From Anaspis maculata (taxonomy: Eukaryota; Arthropoda; Insecta; Coleoptera; Scraptiidae), in the NCBI GenBank assembly GCA_949128115.1, contig OX421966.1, positions 57,657,416-57,721,415 on the forward strand: a DNA stretch of 64,000 nucleotides. The letters are read 5' to 3'. Of the stretch, positions 46,539 through 57,011 are shown piece after piece (within the stretch, counting starts at the first letter, position 1; each line of letters starts with the position of its first letter). The notes beneath the pieces are model-generated. The model did no database searches. It was not told the DNA's origin and saw only the letters and a list, made by a program, of their open reading frames with translations. Both the position numbers and the translations under genes were made by a program.

Positions 46539-47870
46539 GTTTATTTCGTGTCAGTCACTATCAGTGGAAGAGAATATACGAAAACGCGGGCAACAACAAC
46601 AACACTTCGCAGATTTTGTCAGCCCTGCATTTGACGCTTAACTGTCATCTGTCAAGTACCCATTGATGCCTATTGCGCATGCCTCTACTCTACTCCTCTA
46701 AAAGCGTTCCATTCGGTTCCTCAAACTGATCTGAACTGATCTACTCCAAACTGATCTGATCCGGGTAGCAGAGTAGTTGAATGGAAAGCAGCTCTTGATA
46801 TAACCTCAACTGTACCTGACAGACCTGTGTCTGTGTTTCTCTGCTTTCTTACTCTCCACACCGCATAGCAACAATAGTGCAATAGTGCAATGTGTTACGG
46901 AAATCGGAAGAAACGCCGGCCGTCGGGCACCTTCACTGTCAGAATAAAATTTGTATCCACAACCCACATACGCGCAAGCGGTGCCCCATTTTCACTTCTT
47001 TGCGGAAGGTGGAGGATTCTCCTCAGCCAAGGCCACATGAACTTATCACCAATTCACCACCACAAAACCGTAGATAGTGAGGAGTCCAACTAACAGGTGA
47101 AACACGAACACAGGTACAGTTGAGGTTAGCTTTTTGTCAACAAACAACAGGAAGAGCGACGCATTAAATGACATTTAGCAACCGTCATAGCTTCGGCGGG
47201 CAGCAATCCGCCAATGACGCGTCGTACACAGCGACGAAGCCTCACGAGTGTGCCGAGTACACACGATGGACCTTTAAACCAGTAGTGCACTTCTATCTCG
47301 CTCATATTTTTGATATCCTTTTCAAGTGATGCTTCTGTGCCAGGCACTTATTACTATTCTGTGGTATAAGGTAGAATGTGACGTTTTTGACTTTTCAATA
47401 TTCGTAATCTACGGTTCAAAAGGAAGAGATTAGGATCATCACCGCAACTATAGCATAAAGGATCCTCGAGTAATCTCATTTTGAATTTTTTTTTGTCACA
47501 TCGACATTTGAGTTTTTCGAGTCAATTGGCCATGGAGCTTTCTCGACAATGACTCTTGCTTCCAGAAGCTTTATCTCAAAAACCATAGGTCGCAGAAAGT
47601 AGATTTGAAAACCAAACTGTAGGCAATTTCATAGGCTTCAAAATGACTCCTCTCCTCGCTCCTTACATCTTTTGCTGTCAGATGACCCAAAATCAATATA
47701 TTCGGCAAAATCCACGCTGGTGCACTTCTTGTTGATGATGGCGACATGACGCCGACATTTCCGAAATGAGGGAAACTAGTATGTCAAAACCTAAGCTACA
47801 CAGATCATTTTAAGCTAGTTTCCAGTTAGTGAACAATCATTTCCTTATTTTTTTCCCGGCGTCTGGGCTA

Positions 47871-48227
47871 TCTGCTGAAACCGCCCAGTCGTCTACTCCG
47901 TCAAAAAAGTACGGCTGGATTTGCCCAGGGGTTGTCAAGATTTCCATTCCATCCTATGATTGCCACCGTCAACAAGATCCATGACAATCTAGAGCTTGAC
48001 TTGAAGCAGCGGGATCAGCTGAGAGAATAGAGCATGTGCATAACAATTAGTTGGAGGATTTGCTGTCCAATGATGCCACCGGTAACGTATATAGATTGAT
48101 TTGACATATTTCGATTTTATACCGTTTGTTGATTTGTCACTTGTGTGAAAAACGGGAAACCTGATTGTAATGGAAGCGGCAGAAGTGAAAGTTGTCACTG
48201 CGACGCAGCCTGCCGTATGCGCATCAA
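47871..48227. other. Unassigned stretch
   Basis: No recognisable gene or repeat. Confidence 0.35.
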
Positions 48228-48374
48228 GCTGGGTTCCCATATGCGAATATTCTGACAGAATATGCGAAATGTCATGTCAAAGTCCTCACACTGGCCAATT
48301 AGAGCCCTCGAATTCAAAACTCGACATATAAAATCGCATTTTCTATCCGAATATTCGCATCTGGGAATTCAGCG
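48228..48374. mobile_element. Small foldback element
   Basis: Arms of about 45-50 bp: GCTGGGTTCCCATATGCGAA and an inverted match ending TTCGCATCTGGGAATTCAGC, continuing inward through ATATTC(T/G)GA and ATGCGA. Total about 147 bp. No target duplication defined. Confidence 0.68.
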
Positions 48375-48976
48375 TTATTGCAACAATTAATGTTGGCTGT
48401 AATAAAATCAGAAATGGTCGTCAAGTGTTACAGAATAATAGAAGCAGCAAAAAGCGAACGTCAGATCTGACAGATCCAAGAACGAAAACGAAAAAAGGTC
48501 TACGAAAAACGGCAGCTACACGCCAGCGTTTCTGGCTGGTCGGTGCCGAAACATTCTCATTTACTTTTATTATTCATATTCCTGTCCATTCCGCCATATA
48601 TATTTTTTTTCTCAACCAATCCCAGTATTAATGCGCAATTCCTTCTGCATCTCCGTTAATTTTGTATTGTCACTGAGCATCGGAGCTCTTGAGGGGTATT
48701 TGCCACACACTCCCACATCTTTGAATGAATGAATGTCCCTACGAATCAATTTGAAAAAAGTAGTAGCACTCCTAGCGTTTCGTAAGAACCCCAGGATTCG
48801 AACAGTACCTAACGTGTGTAACATAGCGTGAGGCGCCGAACATTTCATGGAACAGTGACAAAAGTAGCAGGTATTTTGAACTGTTCCTGGACTGTCACAG
48901 TAACAGTTTGTCACTGTTACAGGAGGTTCAGTTGAAGTTATGTGAAACGTTAGTCTTATATCACAAACCAACGTAT
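48375..48976. other. Unassigned stretch before the Gypsy insertion
   Basis: A minus-strand frame (48612-49127) runs into the LTR and has no recognised domain. A local inverted run AACAGT..ACTGTTCCTGGACTGTCAC at 48850-48920 is seen. Confidence 0.35.
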
Positions 48977-49484
48977 TGTTGCGGCGATCCCGTGCATACT
49001 GGCAAACACGTAATCTTTCTGGACTCCTCCACAGCCGCAATGTACAAATGCGCGGAGCTCTGGACATTTCTAGAGTAAACTCGATGGCATTGAAATACAT
49101 GGAGACTCCAACGTTCGATCGAGACACGTCCGTCCATTTTGGCGGAGGCGCCGGTTCTAGAACACGGCAGAATTATACGGGTAATGTGTGTGATTAGTCA
49201 GAAGTGGTCTAGAAACCGCATATGCCGGGCCACTATGGGAATTGCTGGAAGATGATCGGATGAACGCTAATTGGAGGCATATAAAAGCGCCGTCTTCAAT
49301 TGCGACAGTCAGTATTGAATTGGAATGAAAAGTGGTAGCAAGCGAATAAAAGCGAAGTACCTGCGATATATTTTCAAGTAGATAATTGTTGGCGTGTAGT
49401 TATTATGGTACGCAGTAATAAACAGTGTGTGTTTTTAAATGATCGTCTCAATTATATCCGAACCCGTACGCGAAATACGTAACA
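48977..49484 (+). repeat. 5' LTR (508 bp) of the decayed Gypsy element
   Basis: TGTTGCGGCG to ACGTAACA. TATA-like GGCATATAAAAGCG at about 49277-49290 and AATAAACAG near 49418 fit promoter and polyadenylation positions. It is followed by TTTGGTGTTCGAAAGCGG, a TGG-starting primer-binding site. Confidence 0.9.
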
Positions 49485-49562
49485 TTTGGTGTTCGAAAGC
49501 GGTATTATTGAGAGTAATCCGGCCTGCGACTACAGGACGTTCGGAGCATTCGTGATTCGTAA

Positions 49563-50821
49563 ATGCCAGAGACGAGCAGCATGTCGAAGATAAGTGTCGA
49601 AGACACTTTGGCGAGCATGATGGCAATGATGCAGCAGCAAAAAAGTCTCCAAGAAAAACAAGAGAAAAGGCGTTTGGAAGAAAATAAAGAATTGGAAACT
49701 CTTTTTCTGGAACAAGAAAGTAGACGCGTCCAAGGGATAGAATTGAAGAATCTTCTTCAAGAACAGAAGAGGGAACGCGTCGAAGAGCGTCGGGAAGACA
49801 AGCATGAATTGAGAAACCCGCTAGAAGAACAGGAAAGGAAACGCCTGGAGGAAAGGGAAGAAATTCTAGCCATTGTGTAACAACAAACGCGGTACTTCGA
49901 TGGCAGCGTGAGCAAGCTTGAGAAAGAAGTGGAAGCGGTGAAGGCCAACATAACGAAGCTGTAGCAACAGGTTCAGAAAGCCGCCGCCAGTGCTACGATG
50001 GTCAGTTCAGCGGGTGTCCAACGTGTGAAGCTGCCAAACTTCGATGGGAAAAGCCCATGGACAACCTATAAGAGGCAGTTCGATGCCGCTGCCGAAGCAA
50101 ACGTATGGAGCGACGATGAGAGAGCTACAGCTTTTGTGCTGGCTCTCAGAGGCCCTGCATTGGAGCTGCCCCAGACGATTCGCTCCTTAAGAGCGAGCAG
50201 AAAGACTGTGCCAAGCTGACGAGGGTCCTGAAGCTCCGGTATGGAGACAATCATGAGCGGCAGATCCATCAAACCCAGCTGAAGGCCAGGACACAAAGGA
50301 GCGGAGAAAGCCTTCAGGAACTCGAATCCGAAGTCCTGAGGCTGGTTCACCTGGCCTATCCAGCTCATCCAGCAGATGTTCTGACCGACATCGCCAAAGA
50401 AATTTCCATGGGCGGAATAAGAGATCCAGATCTGCGTCAGGTGATCATGATCAGCAGTCTCGCTAACATCAGCGACGCGCTCATTCAAGCTATTCGTATT
50501 GAGGCAGTCAAAGATGCTTCGCGCTCTTATCGTCTTAGAGAGGTGAACTTTGACGAATCCGAAGCATCACATACTTCCGAAAAATCTGTGAAGGAGATGT
50601 TTAAGGAACTTCTCAGCGCTATGTCTTGGAACAGACCCCAAAGCGAGCAAAGAGCTGGAGGAAGACCGCGTTGCTTCGGCTGTAGAAGACCGGAACATCT
50701 GATTCGGGACTGTGGGCAAAGGTCAAGTTCAAGTGACCGTTCCACACCGGGACGGAGAAGTCCCAGCCCTGATAGACGCTATCAGGAAAACCAATTCCAG
50801 CTAGCGCTAGCTTCGCTTTAG
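49563..50821 (+). pseudogene. gag: Gag of the decayed Gypsy element
   Basis: Gag packages the element's RNA. It starts MPETSSMSKIS, then a Glu/Lys/Arg-rich coiled coil (about 30-110). The same frame continues after a TAA (49878-49880) and a TAG (49962-49964), both before CAA/CAG-rich context, so C-to-T changes are likely. It then reads KLPNFDGKSPWTTYKRQFDA, the Gag core start. A frameshift near 50180 moves reading to the frame that holds LKLRYGDNHERQIHQTQL and ends with the knuckle CFGCRRPEHLIRDC (about 50672-50713). The stop is at 50819-50821. Confidence 0.86.
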
Positions 50822-51130
50822 ACGGTTTCTGCTGCGGGAAAAGTTCCTGGTCGCTGACATTGTTGACGACTTCATACTTGGCCTGGACTTGATGAATAAG
50901 TACGGATTCATCCTGGATGTTGGATAGCGGACGTTGAAAATCGAAAACAAGGAATTGACGCTTAGAACATCCATGAAGGCCGCTGAGGAAATCCGCCTAT
51001 TTTCAGCTGAAACCGTTCGTGTAGCCGCTAACTCTGACAAAATCGTGTGGGCAACACTAAGCGGACAACCTGAAGGACATGTCGCCGGCATTTCTGAACC
51101 CAACACAGCTGCCAGCTGCATCATGGCTAA
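50822..51130 (+). pseudogene. Protease-end/linker region of the decayed Gypsy element
   Basis: Reads FLVADIVDDFILGLDLMNKY then a TAG at 50925-50927, then TLKIENKELTL, the usual boundary between protease and reverse transcriptase. The catalytic DTGA/DSGA block is missing, so a deletion has removed it. Interrupted at 51130 by the hAT element. Confidence 0.75.
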
Positions 51131-51297
51131 TAGGGTGGGCCGAAAAATCATATTTTCGATTTTTTTATTCTAATAGTGCGGAAAAGATGCATAATCAGAT
51201 TACAAAAAGAAATCGTCACAGCATTTTTGGAAAAAAATCATCACTTCAGGGTCCGCAATGACGTTGAAATTTCTATATTTGGGAAAAAAATCGCAAA

Positions 51298-51615
51298 TTG
51301 TTTTTAGGCCAGAAAATGTTCAAAAATATATTAACAATAAAAAAATATGGAATTAAACAGTCAGGCACAAAAAACCCGTGTTCCAGTATTGTTTTTTCAA
51401 TCACAAAAAAACAAATGAAATTGAATTCACCGAAAAAGCCCAATTGCCTTGAAGTTGCAGAAATAGTCGCATTGAAAATTGAGCAACTTTGGGCGAAAAG
51501 TTCAATTTCAACTGTTTCTCATACTAGAGTTTTAGCAATGATAAAATATCATACATCAATCGAAACGTTATTGAAATTGTTGAAAGAGACCACCCAAATG
51601 AAAAAAAAACTTTAA
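51298..51615 (+). pseudogene. Remnant of a hAT-linked protein, N-terminal part
   Basis: The frame reads NCLEVAEIVALKIEQLWAKS then SISTVSHTRVLAMIKYH. I recall this type of helix-rich block from proteins of insect hAT-like elements, but I cannot name a domain with certainty. It lies just inside the left end of the hAT element, the expected place for its gene. Confidence 0.5.
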
Positions 51616-52509
51616 AATGTCAAATAGCATTACCTAACTTGTGACACATCAAACTGAAGATAATAGAATTCTCTTTCTGACAAACAAATTTTAAATTTTT
51701 TAAGTCACCTCCCAACCCTTGCGAAAATTCTCTCATCCTCAATCAAAGGAAAGCTTTTATCGATCCTATCAACTATCCCTATTCTTGGAAAAAATATTTT
51801 TTAACGAAAACAGGTCGGTTCTTATTTCGAGGGTGGCATGTTGTCACAGTTTTATTTTCAACCCTTTCGGCCCCATCCTAGCCTACTCCAATAATTCTAA
51901 TAGCAATAAATTATCTACCTAATGATACATCAAAAAGAAAGTATGAAAATTTCCTTCATGCAAAAATAATTTCAAATTGCCTAAATCACCCTCTAATCCT
52001 TTTCAAAAATTGTCTTTTTTGGGGAGAGAATGCCATGAAGATAAAAATTTGGCAACACATGTCTCAGATGGTCCTCCGAAATAAAAATCGCTCTGTTTTT
52101 GCTGGGGAATCTATTTCTCAAGAATCTGCAGTTAACAGAAAAACATTCCTTTAATCAACAATGAAAGAATTTTTAAAAGGGTTGAGAGGGTAGTTTAAAG
52201 ATTTCAGAGTATGTTTTACGGAAACAATGTTATTGCGTTCAATTTGGTGTATCACAAGATAGGTAATGCAATTTGAAATTTCAAACTAGGGTAGGGGGTG
52301 GGGGCAAATGGATTGAAGATGAGAATTTGGCAATACGTGTCCCAAATGTCCTTTTCAAAAAAAAATCGACTTGTGTCTGCTTTTTCTCAGAAAAAAATTG
52401 TGCAGCGAGAAATTGGAGGTGAGTCCTTTTCAGAAAACCCGTATGTCGGATAATGAACTAAAAGAATTACATGGAATTACTGAATGTTAACGATATAATT
52501 CCTTTATTA

Positions 52510-52655
52510 GAATTTCCACGTTTTCCCTGTTATACCCAATCAGTAGAGCGATTTGTGAAAACAGTTTAAGAAGCAGCATCAGCAGTTTGTGGAGCTGAAT
52601 CAAGATATGGCTCTATTTACAGCAAGAATGAATCTAGGAAACTGATGCCCATATT
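52510..52655 (+). pseudogene. Remnant of a hAT-linked protein, C-terminal part
   Basis: One frame with a stop gives FPCYTQSVERFVKTV, then after TAA EAASAVCGAESRYGSIYSKN and ESRKLMPIL. A TQ-x-VER..VK..TEA pattern is familiar to me from the C-termini of proteins in insect hAT-type repeats. About 900 bp of the element between the two remnants has no recognisable coding sequence. Confidence 0.5.
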
Positions 52656-52999
52656 GGTAAGTCAGAAATTTTTTAACCCAAAGTGACCTAAAACAAAAAA
52701 TATTGATAAAATATTGGAGTCTTATCACTTAACTTCTGTCAAATAAAAAGTTTTATCTATTTTTTCACTAAGGTATTTCAACAGTTTTCTCCATAACTCA
52801 ATTCGTTATCTTGCAAAAACTGAATGTTGAGATATTTCTGAAAGACACGTCTTGCGGAGGCTGAAGACGAAAATTTGGGACAAAAAGCTTCTAGATATTT
52901 GAAAAGTATATGAAACTGCAACTTTTCCGCGCTATTAGGAGTCCGTATTATGAAAACAAAAAAAACACACCTATAGCAGCGGCCCACCCTAATGGCTAA

Positions 53000-53642
53000 G
53001 ACATTTATTAACATGGACTAGACAAAAATCCCGATCAGAGTCATCAACCCGAACAAGACGTGCAAAACAGTCAAGGAAGGAGAGACCCTGGGCAAGTGTG
53101 AGCCCGTAGAGTGGATCTTACGCTGTGAAGACATATCGACAAAGGCTACGACTCCCAAGCTTTTGGAGAAAAAGCTAGTGGAGATGTTCTCGCTTGACTG
53201 GAATCATCGGAGTGGCAAGGAGAGGGCACCGGTTGTTTTGGTCACGAAGAAAGACGGGAGTACGCGATTTTGCGTGGACTACCGCAAACTCAATGATGTG
53301 ACAAAGAAGGACAGCTATCCACTGCCTCGGATTGACAACACTTCAAGCACGCTGTCTGGATCGAGATGGTTTTCGACGCTTGACCTGAAGAATGGTTACT
53401 GGCAAGTGGGACTCCACAACGATGATAAAGAGAAGACGGCGTCTTCCGCCGGGAGCGGCCTTTGTCAGTTTACTGTGATGCCGTTTGGACTTTGTAACGC
53501 ACCGGCCACGTTTGAACGTCTAATGGAGTGCGTCTTGCAAGGCCTAACGTGGAAAACTTGCCTAGTATACCTCGACGACGTAATGGTAATCGGTCGAACA
53601 TTCGAAGAACACCTGAAGAACCTCCGGGAAATTGGATGCTAG
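53000..53642 (+). pseudogene. pol: Reverse transcriptase of the decayed Gypsy element
   Basis: From KTFINM (stop at 53022-53024) through [12 protein letters not shown] to a clear [64 protein letters not shown] and the active site [10 protein letters not shown] at about 53568-53595. The frame ends at 53642 because the deletion joins RT to the LTR just after HLKNLREIG. An expected HxEHxHG-like lead-in has been altered. Not functional. Confidence 0.9.
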
Positions 53643-53884
53643 AAGATGATAGAAAGCTCATGAACGCCAATCGGTGGCATATAAAAGCATCGTCTTCAAA
53701 TGCGACAGTCAGTATTGAATTGTAATGCGAAGTGGTAGCGAGCGGATAAAAGCGAAGTACTTGCGATATATTTTCGAGTAGATCATTGTTGTCGTGTAGT
53801 TATTGTAGTACGCAGTAATAAACAGTGTGTGTTTTCAAACGATCGTCTCAATTATATCCAAAATCGTACGCGAAATACGTGACA
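53630..53884 (+). repeat. 3' LTR of the decayed Gypsy element, 5'-truncated
   Basis: Matches 49238-49484 (CATATAAAAGC, CGACAGTCAGTATTGAATTG, AATAAACAGTGTGTG) and ends ACGTGACA. About 260 bp of the LTR start is missing, consistent with one deletion spanning pol and the LTR start. Confidence 0.88.
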
Positions 53885-53888
53885 GTAT

Positions 53889-54479
53889 TTTTTGACGTTG
53901 TTCTATCAACCCCACCAGGGCGCCCTCTTCATGCACATGCTCTATTGGTGGGGGGAGAAGTTGACTTTTATGAAAGGCTCGTCAGGATCGACAGCTTTGC
54001 ATCCCACGGTACCCGAGCTTTCGTTATGGTCAATCGGAGTTCCGTTGATGGATAGCAGATATTCAGTCGCTTGGCTTCCGCTCCAGCAAAACACAGTCGC
54101 TGGGTTGGCAAAAACTGCCTGTCAGAAGAAACAATTGGTTCTGATTGTCAACCAACTGACAGCTCCGGATGAAGTCCAGACGGTGGAATAGTACAGCGGC
54201 TCAACAAGTATTTGGAAAGCTTGAAGTGGTGACGTCACTTTGGTGGTGTTGTAGTAGCACCTGGTCCTCTGGTGAGAGTATGAAATGATGAGGTCTTTTG
54301 GCCTGGCCGGTCACGCAGACTTCATAGCGTTCTGAAAAGTAGTTATTCAGAAGCCGACAGAGCGCGAGCAGCGCTTTTGTCCATGGACCGTCCAATGCCG
54401 GAATCTTCCATTCGGTCAATCAATCAGTAACTTGGCAGCGTCTGATAGATACAGTACTGAGCGTTGATCTCTAGCCCCA
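53889..54479. other. Unassigned stretch, possibly part of an older retroelement
   Basis: Short frames (for example 53892-54191) show no recognised domain. It sits between the deleted Gypsy element and another Gypsy pol relic, so it could be degraded pol. Confidence 0.3.
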
Positions 54480-55440
54480 GGCCCAAGTGTACCTGGATGA
54501 TATTGTGCTCGTGACTCCGGGCTTTGACCTGCATCTTTGTTCATTAAAGAAAGTCTTCGATAGACTCAAAGCAGTTTCTCACAAAATTTATGTCAAATCC
54601 ATTGTTATTTCAGCTACTCAGTGGATGATCGTGGTCTCAGAATCGATCCCGAGAATATGGATGCAATGCTGGAGGTCGCGGCTTCAAAGAATGTGAAGAA
54701 GGTGCGAGGCTCCGTCAATGGAAGGCTTCCTGACACCGCTAATTCTTCGCTCCCTTTGACCTGGTCTTCCCAACTTTCCAGAGAAGCTTCCACCACCGTG
54801 AAGAACAGCTGCCTTGCATCGGCGCTAATTATGTTTTTCCCTGACTACCTACACTAAACCCGTAACTCTCCAAACAAACGCTTGCCTACAGTTTGGACGC
54901 TATCCATACACCGCTAGACGATCATCGGGGAAAGGTGATTTGTTTCTATCACAATCTTTGACACTGCAGGAGCATAGCTACACGGTCACGGAACGGGAAT
55001 GCCTTGCGGTTATGTGGGCTGTAGAATCTCTGCGGCAATATCTTGTGGGCTACTAGTTCACCTTGGTGACAGACCAGTGGTCGTTACTATGACTCAATAA
55101 TAGGAATGGCCCCATCGAGAGAGCTACACGGTGGGCCATACGTCTGCAACCGTATCAATTTGATTTCGTTCACCAAAAACGACTCAAAATATGTGGGGAG
55201 GACGACCGCTAAGAGCGGCTCATTCCAAAGAAAGAACCTTGTCTTGTCATCGCCGACCACTACGAGAGTCCCAATTCCGGTCATGTTGGAGTTTCCACAA
55301 CCTTTTTGAGGCTACGTAGCGTCGCCTGTACTTCTGGCCGAAAATGTGTGCTGATGTGTCCCACTTCGTCAAGCGTTGCAGGACTTGTTGTGGTAGGCAC
55401 CAAGTGGCGACGATCGGCGCCGGCGGGTTTAATCTTCAAT
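54480..55440 (+). pseudogene. Decayed Gypsy pol (RT end, RNase H, integrase finger)
   Basis: Begins QVYLDDIVLVTPGFDLHLCS with the active site intact. After breaks, an RNase H reading at about 54960-55150 shows HSYTVTERECLAVMWAVESL, RQYLVGY, TDQWSL and ERATRWAIRLQPYQFDFVH. At about 55250-55410 an integrase-type finger reads HYESPNSGHVGVSTTF and later HFVKRCRTCC. Multiple stops and shifts; no LTRs found. The missing part of the neighbouring deleted element could be this, but the reading order and sequence show it is a separate, older copy. Confidence 0.82.
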
Positions 55441-55582
55441 CAGTCAATCTCTGATCAGCTTCACTCGAAATGCGAACTATGAAATATCAAAGATTTGGCT
55501 CAATCTTTCGCGCTGTATTTTCTTTACGTAACAGCAAACGATTAAAAAGAAATCCAAAGGCGGTTTCCAGCAGTGAATAAAT

Positions 55583-55833
55583 CGATGGCCCCTAATAAGA
55601 CTAGCGTAACTCGTGAGACACGGTTAGAACCAGCGTATCTCTGCGCTTACCAAATGAACTAGCGTAACTCTGCGTTCACCAAATGAACTAGCGTCCCTCC
55701 CATTTGATTTACACAGGCTATACGCTAGTTCATTTGGTGAACGTAGAGATACGCTAGTTCATTTAGTAAACGCAGAGATACGCCAGTTCTAACCGTGTCT
55801 CACGAGTTACGCTAGTCTTATTAGGGGCCATCG
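55583..55833 (-). mobile_element. Palindromic MITE, CGATGGCCCC family, copy 3 (inverted)
   Basis: 251 bp; duplication AAAT (55579-55582, 55834-55837). The asymmetric centre (GTCCCTCCCATTTGATTTAC) is the reverse complement of that in copies 1 and 2, so this copy sits in the opposite orientation. Confidence 0.93.
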
Positions 55834-55837
55834 AAAT

Positions 55838-57011
55838 ACTGATTAGTCGCTGGACTCCGTAACTCGCCTGTTCGCTTGCTTCAATCGGGAGAGAAGTTTC
55901 TCGAGATTCATATCTTTGAACTTGTGTTGTTTGGGTTGGTGAGTAGGTCCTCTCCGATAAATTATTCACAAAAGTGCTGCCAAAGTGAAAGGTGATTATC
56001 CTTCCGTATCTCTCTTGCCCTTTGGAAATTGCATTTTAATACACTCTGCTGGCATCATTCCGGATTCTCCCGGTTTCTTCCCAGATTCACTCTTACACAC
56101 TTACACACACGCACACACGTTGCGCCAAAGTATTTCGAGTGCGAAAATCCGAGCCATCGTCCCCGGAGTTCTTGGCGGTCCTTGAACGGGCGCGAGTTAA
56201 GGGGACAATAACCAGTCATCGCACGACCACAATTCCGGCAGATAGCGCAGAAGAGGGGGGAAGGCAGCCAGCACACATAAAGGAGATAGGACACGGAGTA
56301 GGTGAAGAGCACCCGTCACGCCTGGACTCTGGAAGTATGCTAGTTTGAGAGCTTTTTATAAACTCTTCCGCATACACGCTGCAACTTTATTGATTGTCAC
56401 AAGTCTGAGCTGGCCGCCGCTCCACTGCAGGCCCTTTTTAAATATTGAATCGCTTTTGATGCTGCTAGTAGAGTGGGTAGGTACCTTGTATCTGAAGAAT
56501 TGATTGAAAGTGTGTAAAAAACTCTTATGTACGGAAATGTAATTAAATTTTCTCTATTCAGAAGGGCTCTTGCGAAAAGAACGTATAACCTATAAAGGTA
56601 TTAGAGGTAGGTGGATGTGATTCACAGGTATTGAAACATTTTGCAAGCGGAAGCTTTGATGTCAGGAAAATTGAGTGTGCGTACAGGAGCAGCAAATAAT
56701 GCAGCCGGTGCAAGCGTGGAGTATTAAATGAGTGGAACACTTGCAAAATGCCCGTGCAGAGTTCCTTTATTCTTTGATATTAGGTCTTGCAGAAGGATCG
56801 TAAATTGGTAATATACGTTCGTGTTTCGTAAAGGACTGAACTGCGCTGGCAAACGGTTTCCACGGAGCTTATTGCAAGAGTTGTGCAAAACAACAGTGAC
56901 TATAGGATAGGCATCAATGGTAGTTATAATCAGTTTCGCGGCTTTCTGCATCAGAGCAATCCATGGCAAAAATGGGTTGCGTTGGTACGAATGGTACGTT
57001 GACGACTTGTT
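55838..57011. other. Unassigned stretch
   Basis: A short (CA)n run at about 56094-56116. No gene recognised. Confidence 0.35.

Larger units (their letters stand above)
43630..46797 (+). mobile_element. PIF/Harbinger transposon with both genes
   Basis: 3168 bp, inverted ends CAAGAGCCGCTTTCCATTCAA / TTGAATGGAAAGCAGCTCTTG, and sub-terminal clusters of TGATC(TGATC) motifs at both ends. It carries the classic divergent-content pair of this superfamily: a Myb-like protein gene (plus) and a DDE transposase (minus), converging tail to tail around 45160-45260. The expected 3-bp duplication is not clean (TGA and ATA). It interrupts the 11-kb foldback's left arm between GTTTGTTGAC and AACCTCAACTG. Confidence 0.9.
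36871..47868. mobile_element. Foldback element of about 1.8 kb expanded to 11 kb by nested insertions
   Basis: Outer ends GCCCAGGCGCCGGG and CCCGGCGTCTGGGC are each bordered by TA (36869-36870, 47869-47870). The right arm (about 47100-47868) is continuous. The left arm is the same sequence in four pieces: 36871-37257, 42701-42813, 43407-43629 and 46798 to about 46830. Shared blocks include CATGTCGCCATCATCAACAA, GCTATAGTTGCGGTGATG and TGTTGTTTGTTGAC. The insertions are a Gypsy element, a CAGGGTG palindrome and a Harbinger element. The remaining loop is about 280 bp with no recognised gene. Confidence 0.9.
51131..52991 (+). mobile_element. hAT-superfamily transposon, 1861 bp, with perfect 8-bp duplication
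   Basis: Terminal repeats TAGGGTGGGCCG and CGGCCCACCCTA. Flanking ATGGCTAA occurs on each side (51123-51130, 52992-52999). Removing the element plus one duplication restores the host element's reading through IMA-KTFINM, which confirms both the ends and the duplication. An 8-bp duplication is diagnostic of hAT among elements with such ends. Confidence 0.95.
48977..53884 (+). mobile_element. Decayed, internally deleted Ty3/Gypsy retrotransposon
   Basis: Bounded by GTAT duplications (48973-48976, 53885-53888). Contents in order: a full 5' LTR, gag with coiled coil and CCHC knuckle, a protease-end/linker region, a 1861-bp hAT insertion, and reverse transcriptase to just past the active site. 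A deletion junction follows into a 5'-truncated 3' LTR. RNase H, integrase and the first half of the 3' LTR are gone. The solo LTR at 32627/36135 is the same family. Confidence 0.92.

Noticed and set aside
54201..54419. A minus-strand gene of 72 codons within the Gypsy relics
   Set aside because: Shadow frame; flanking pol relics are on the plus strand.
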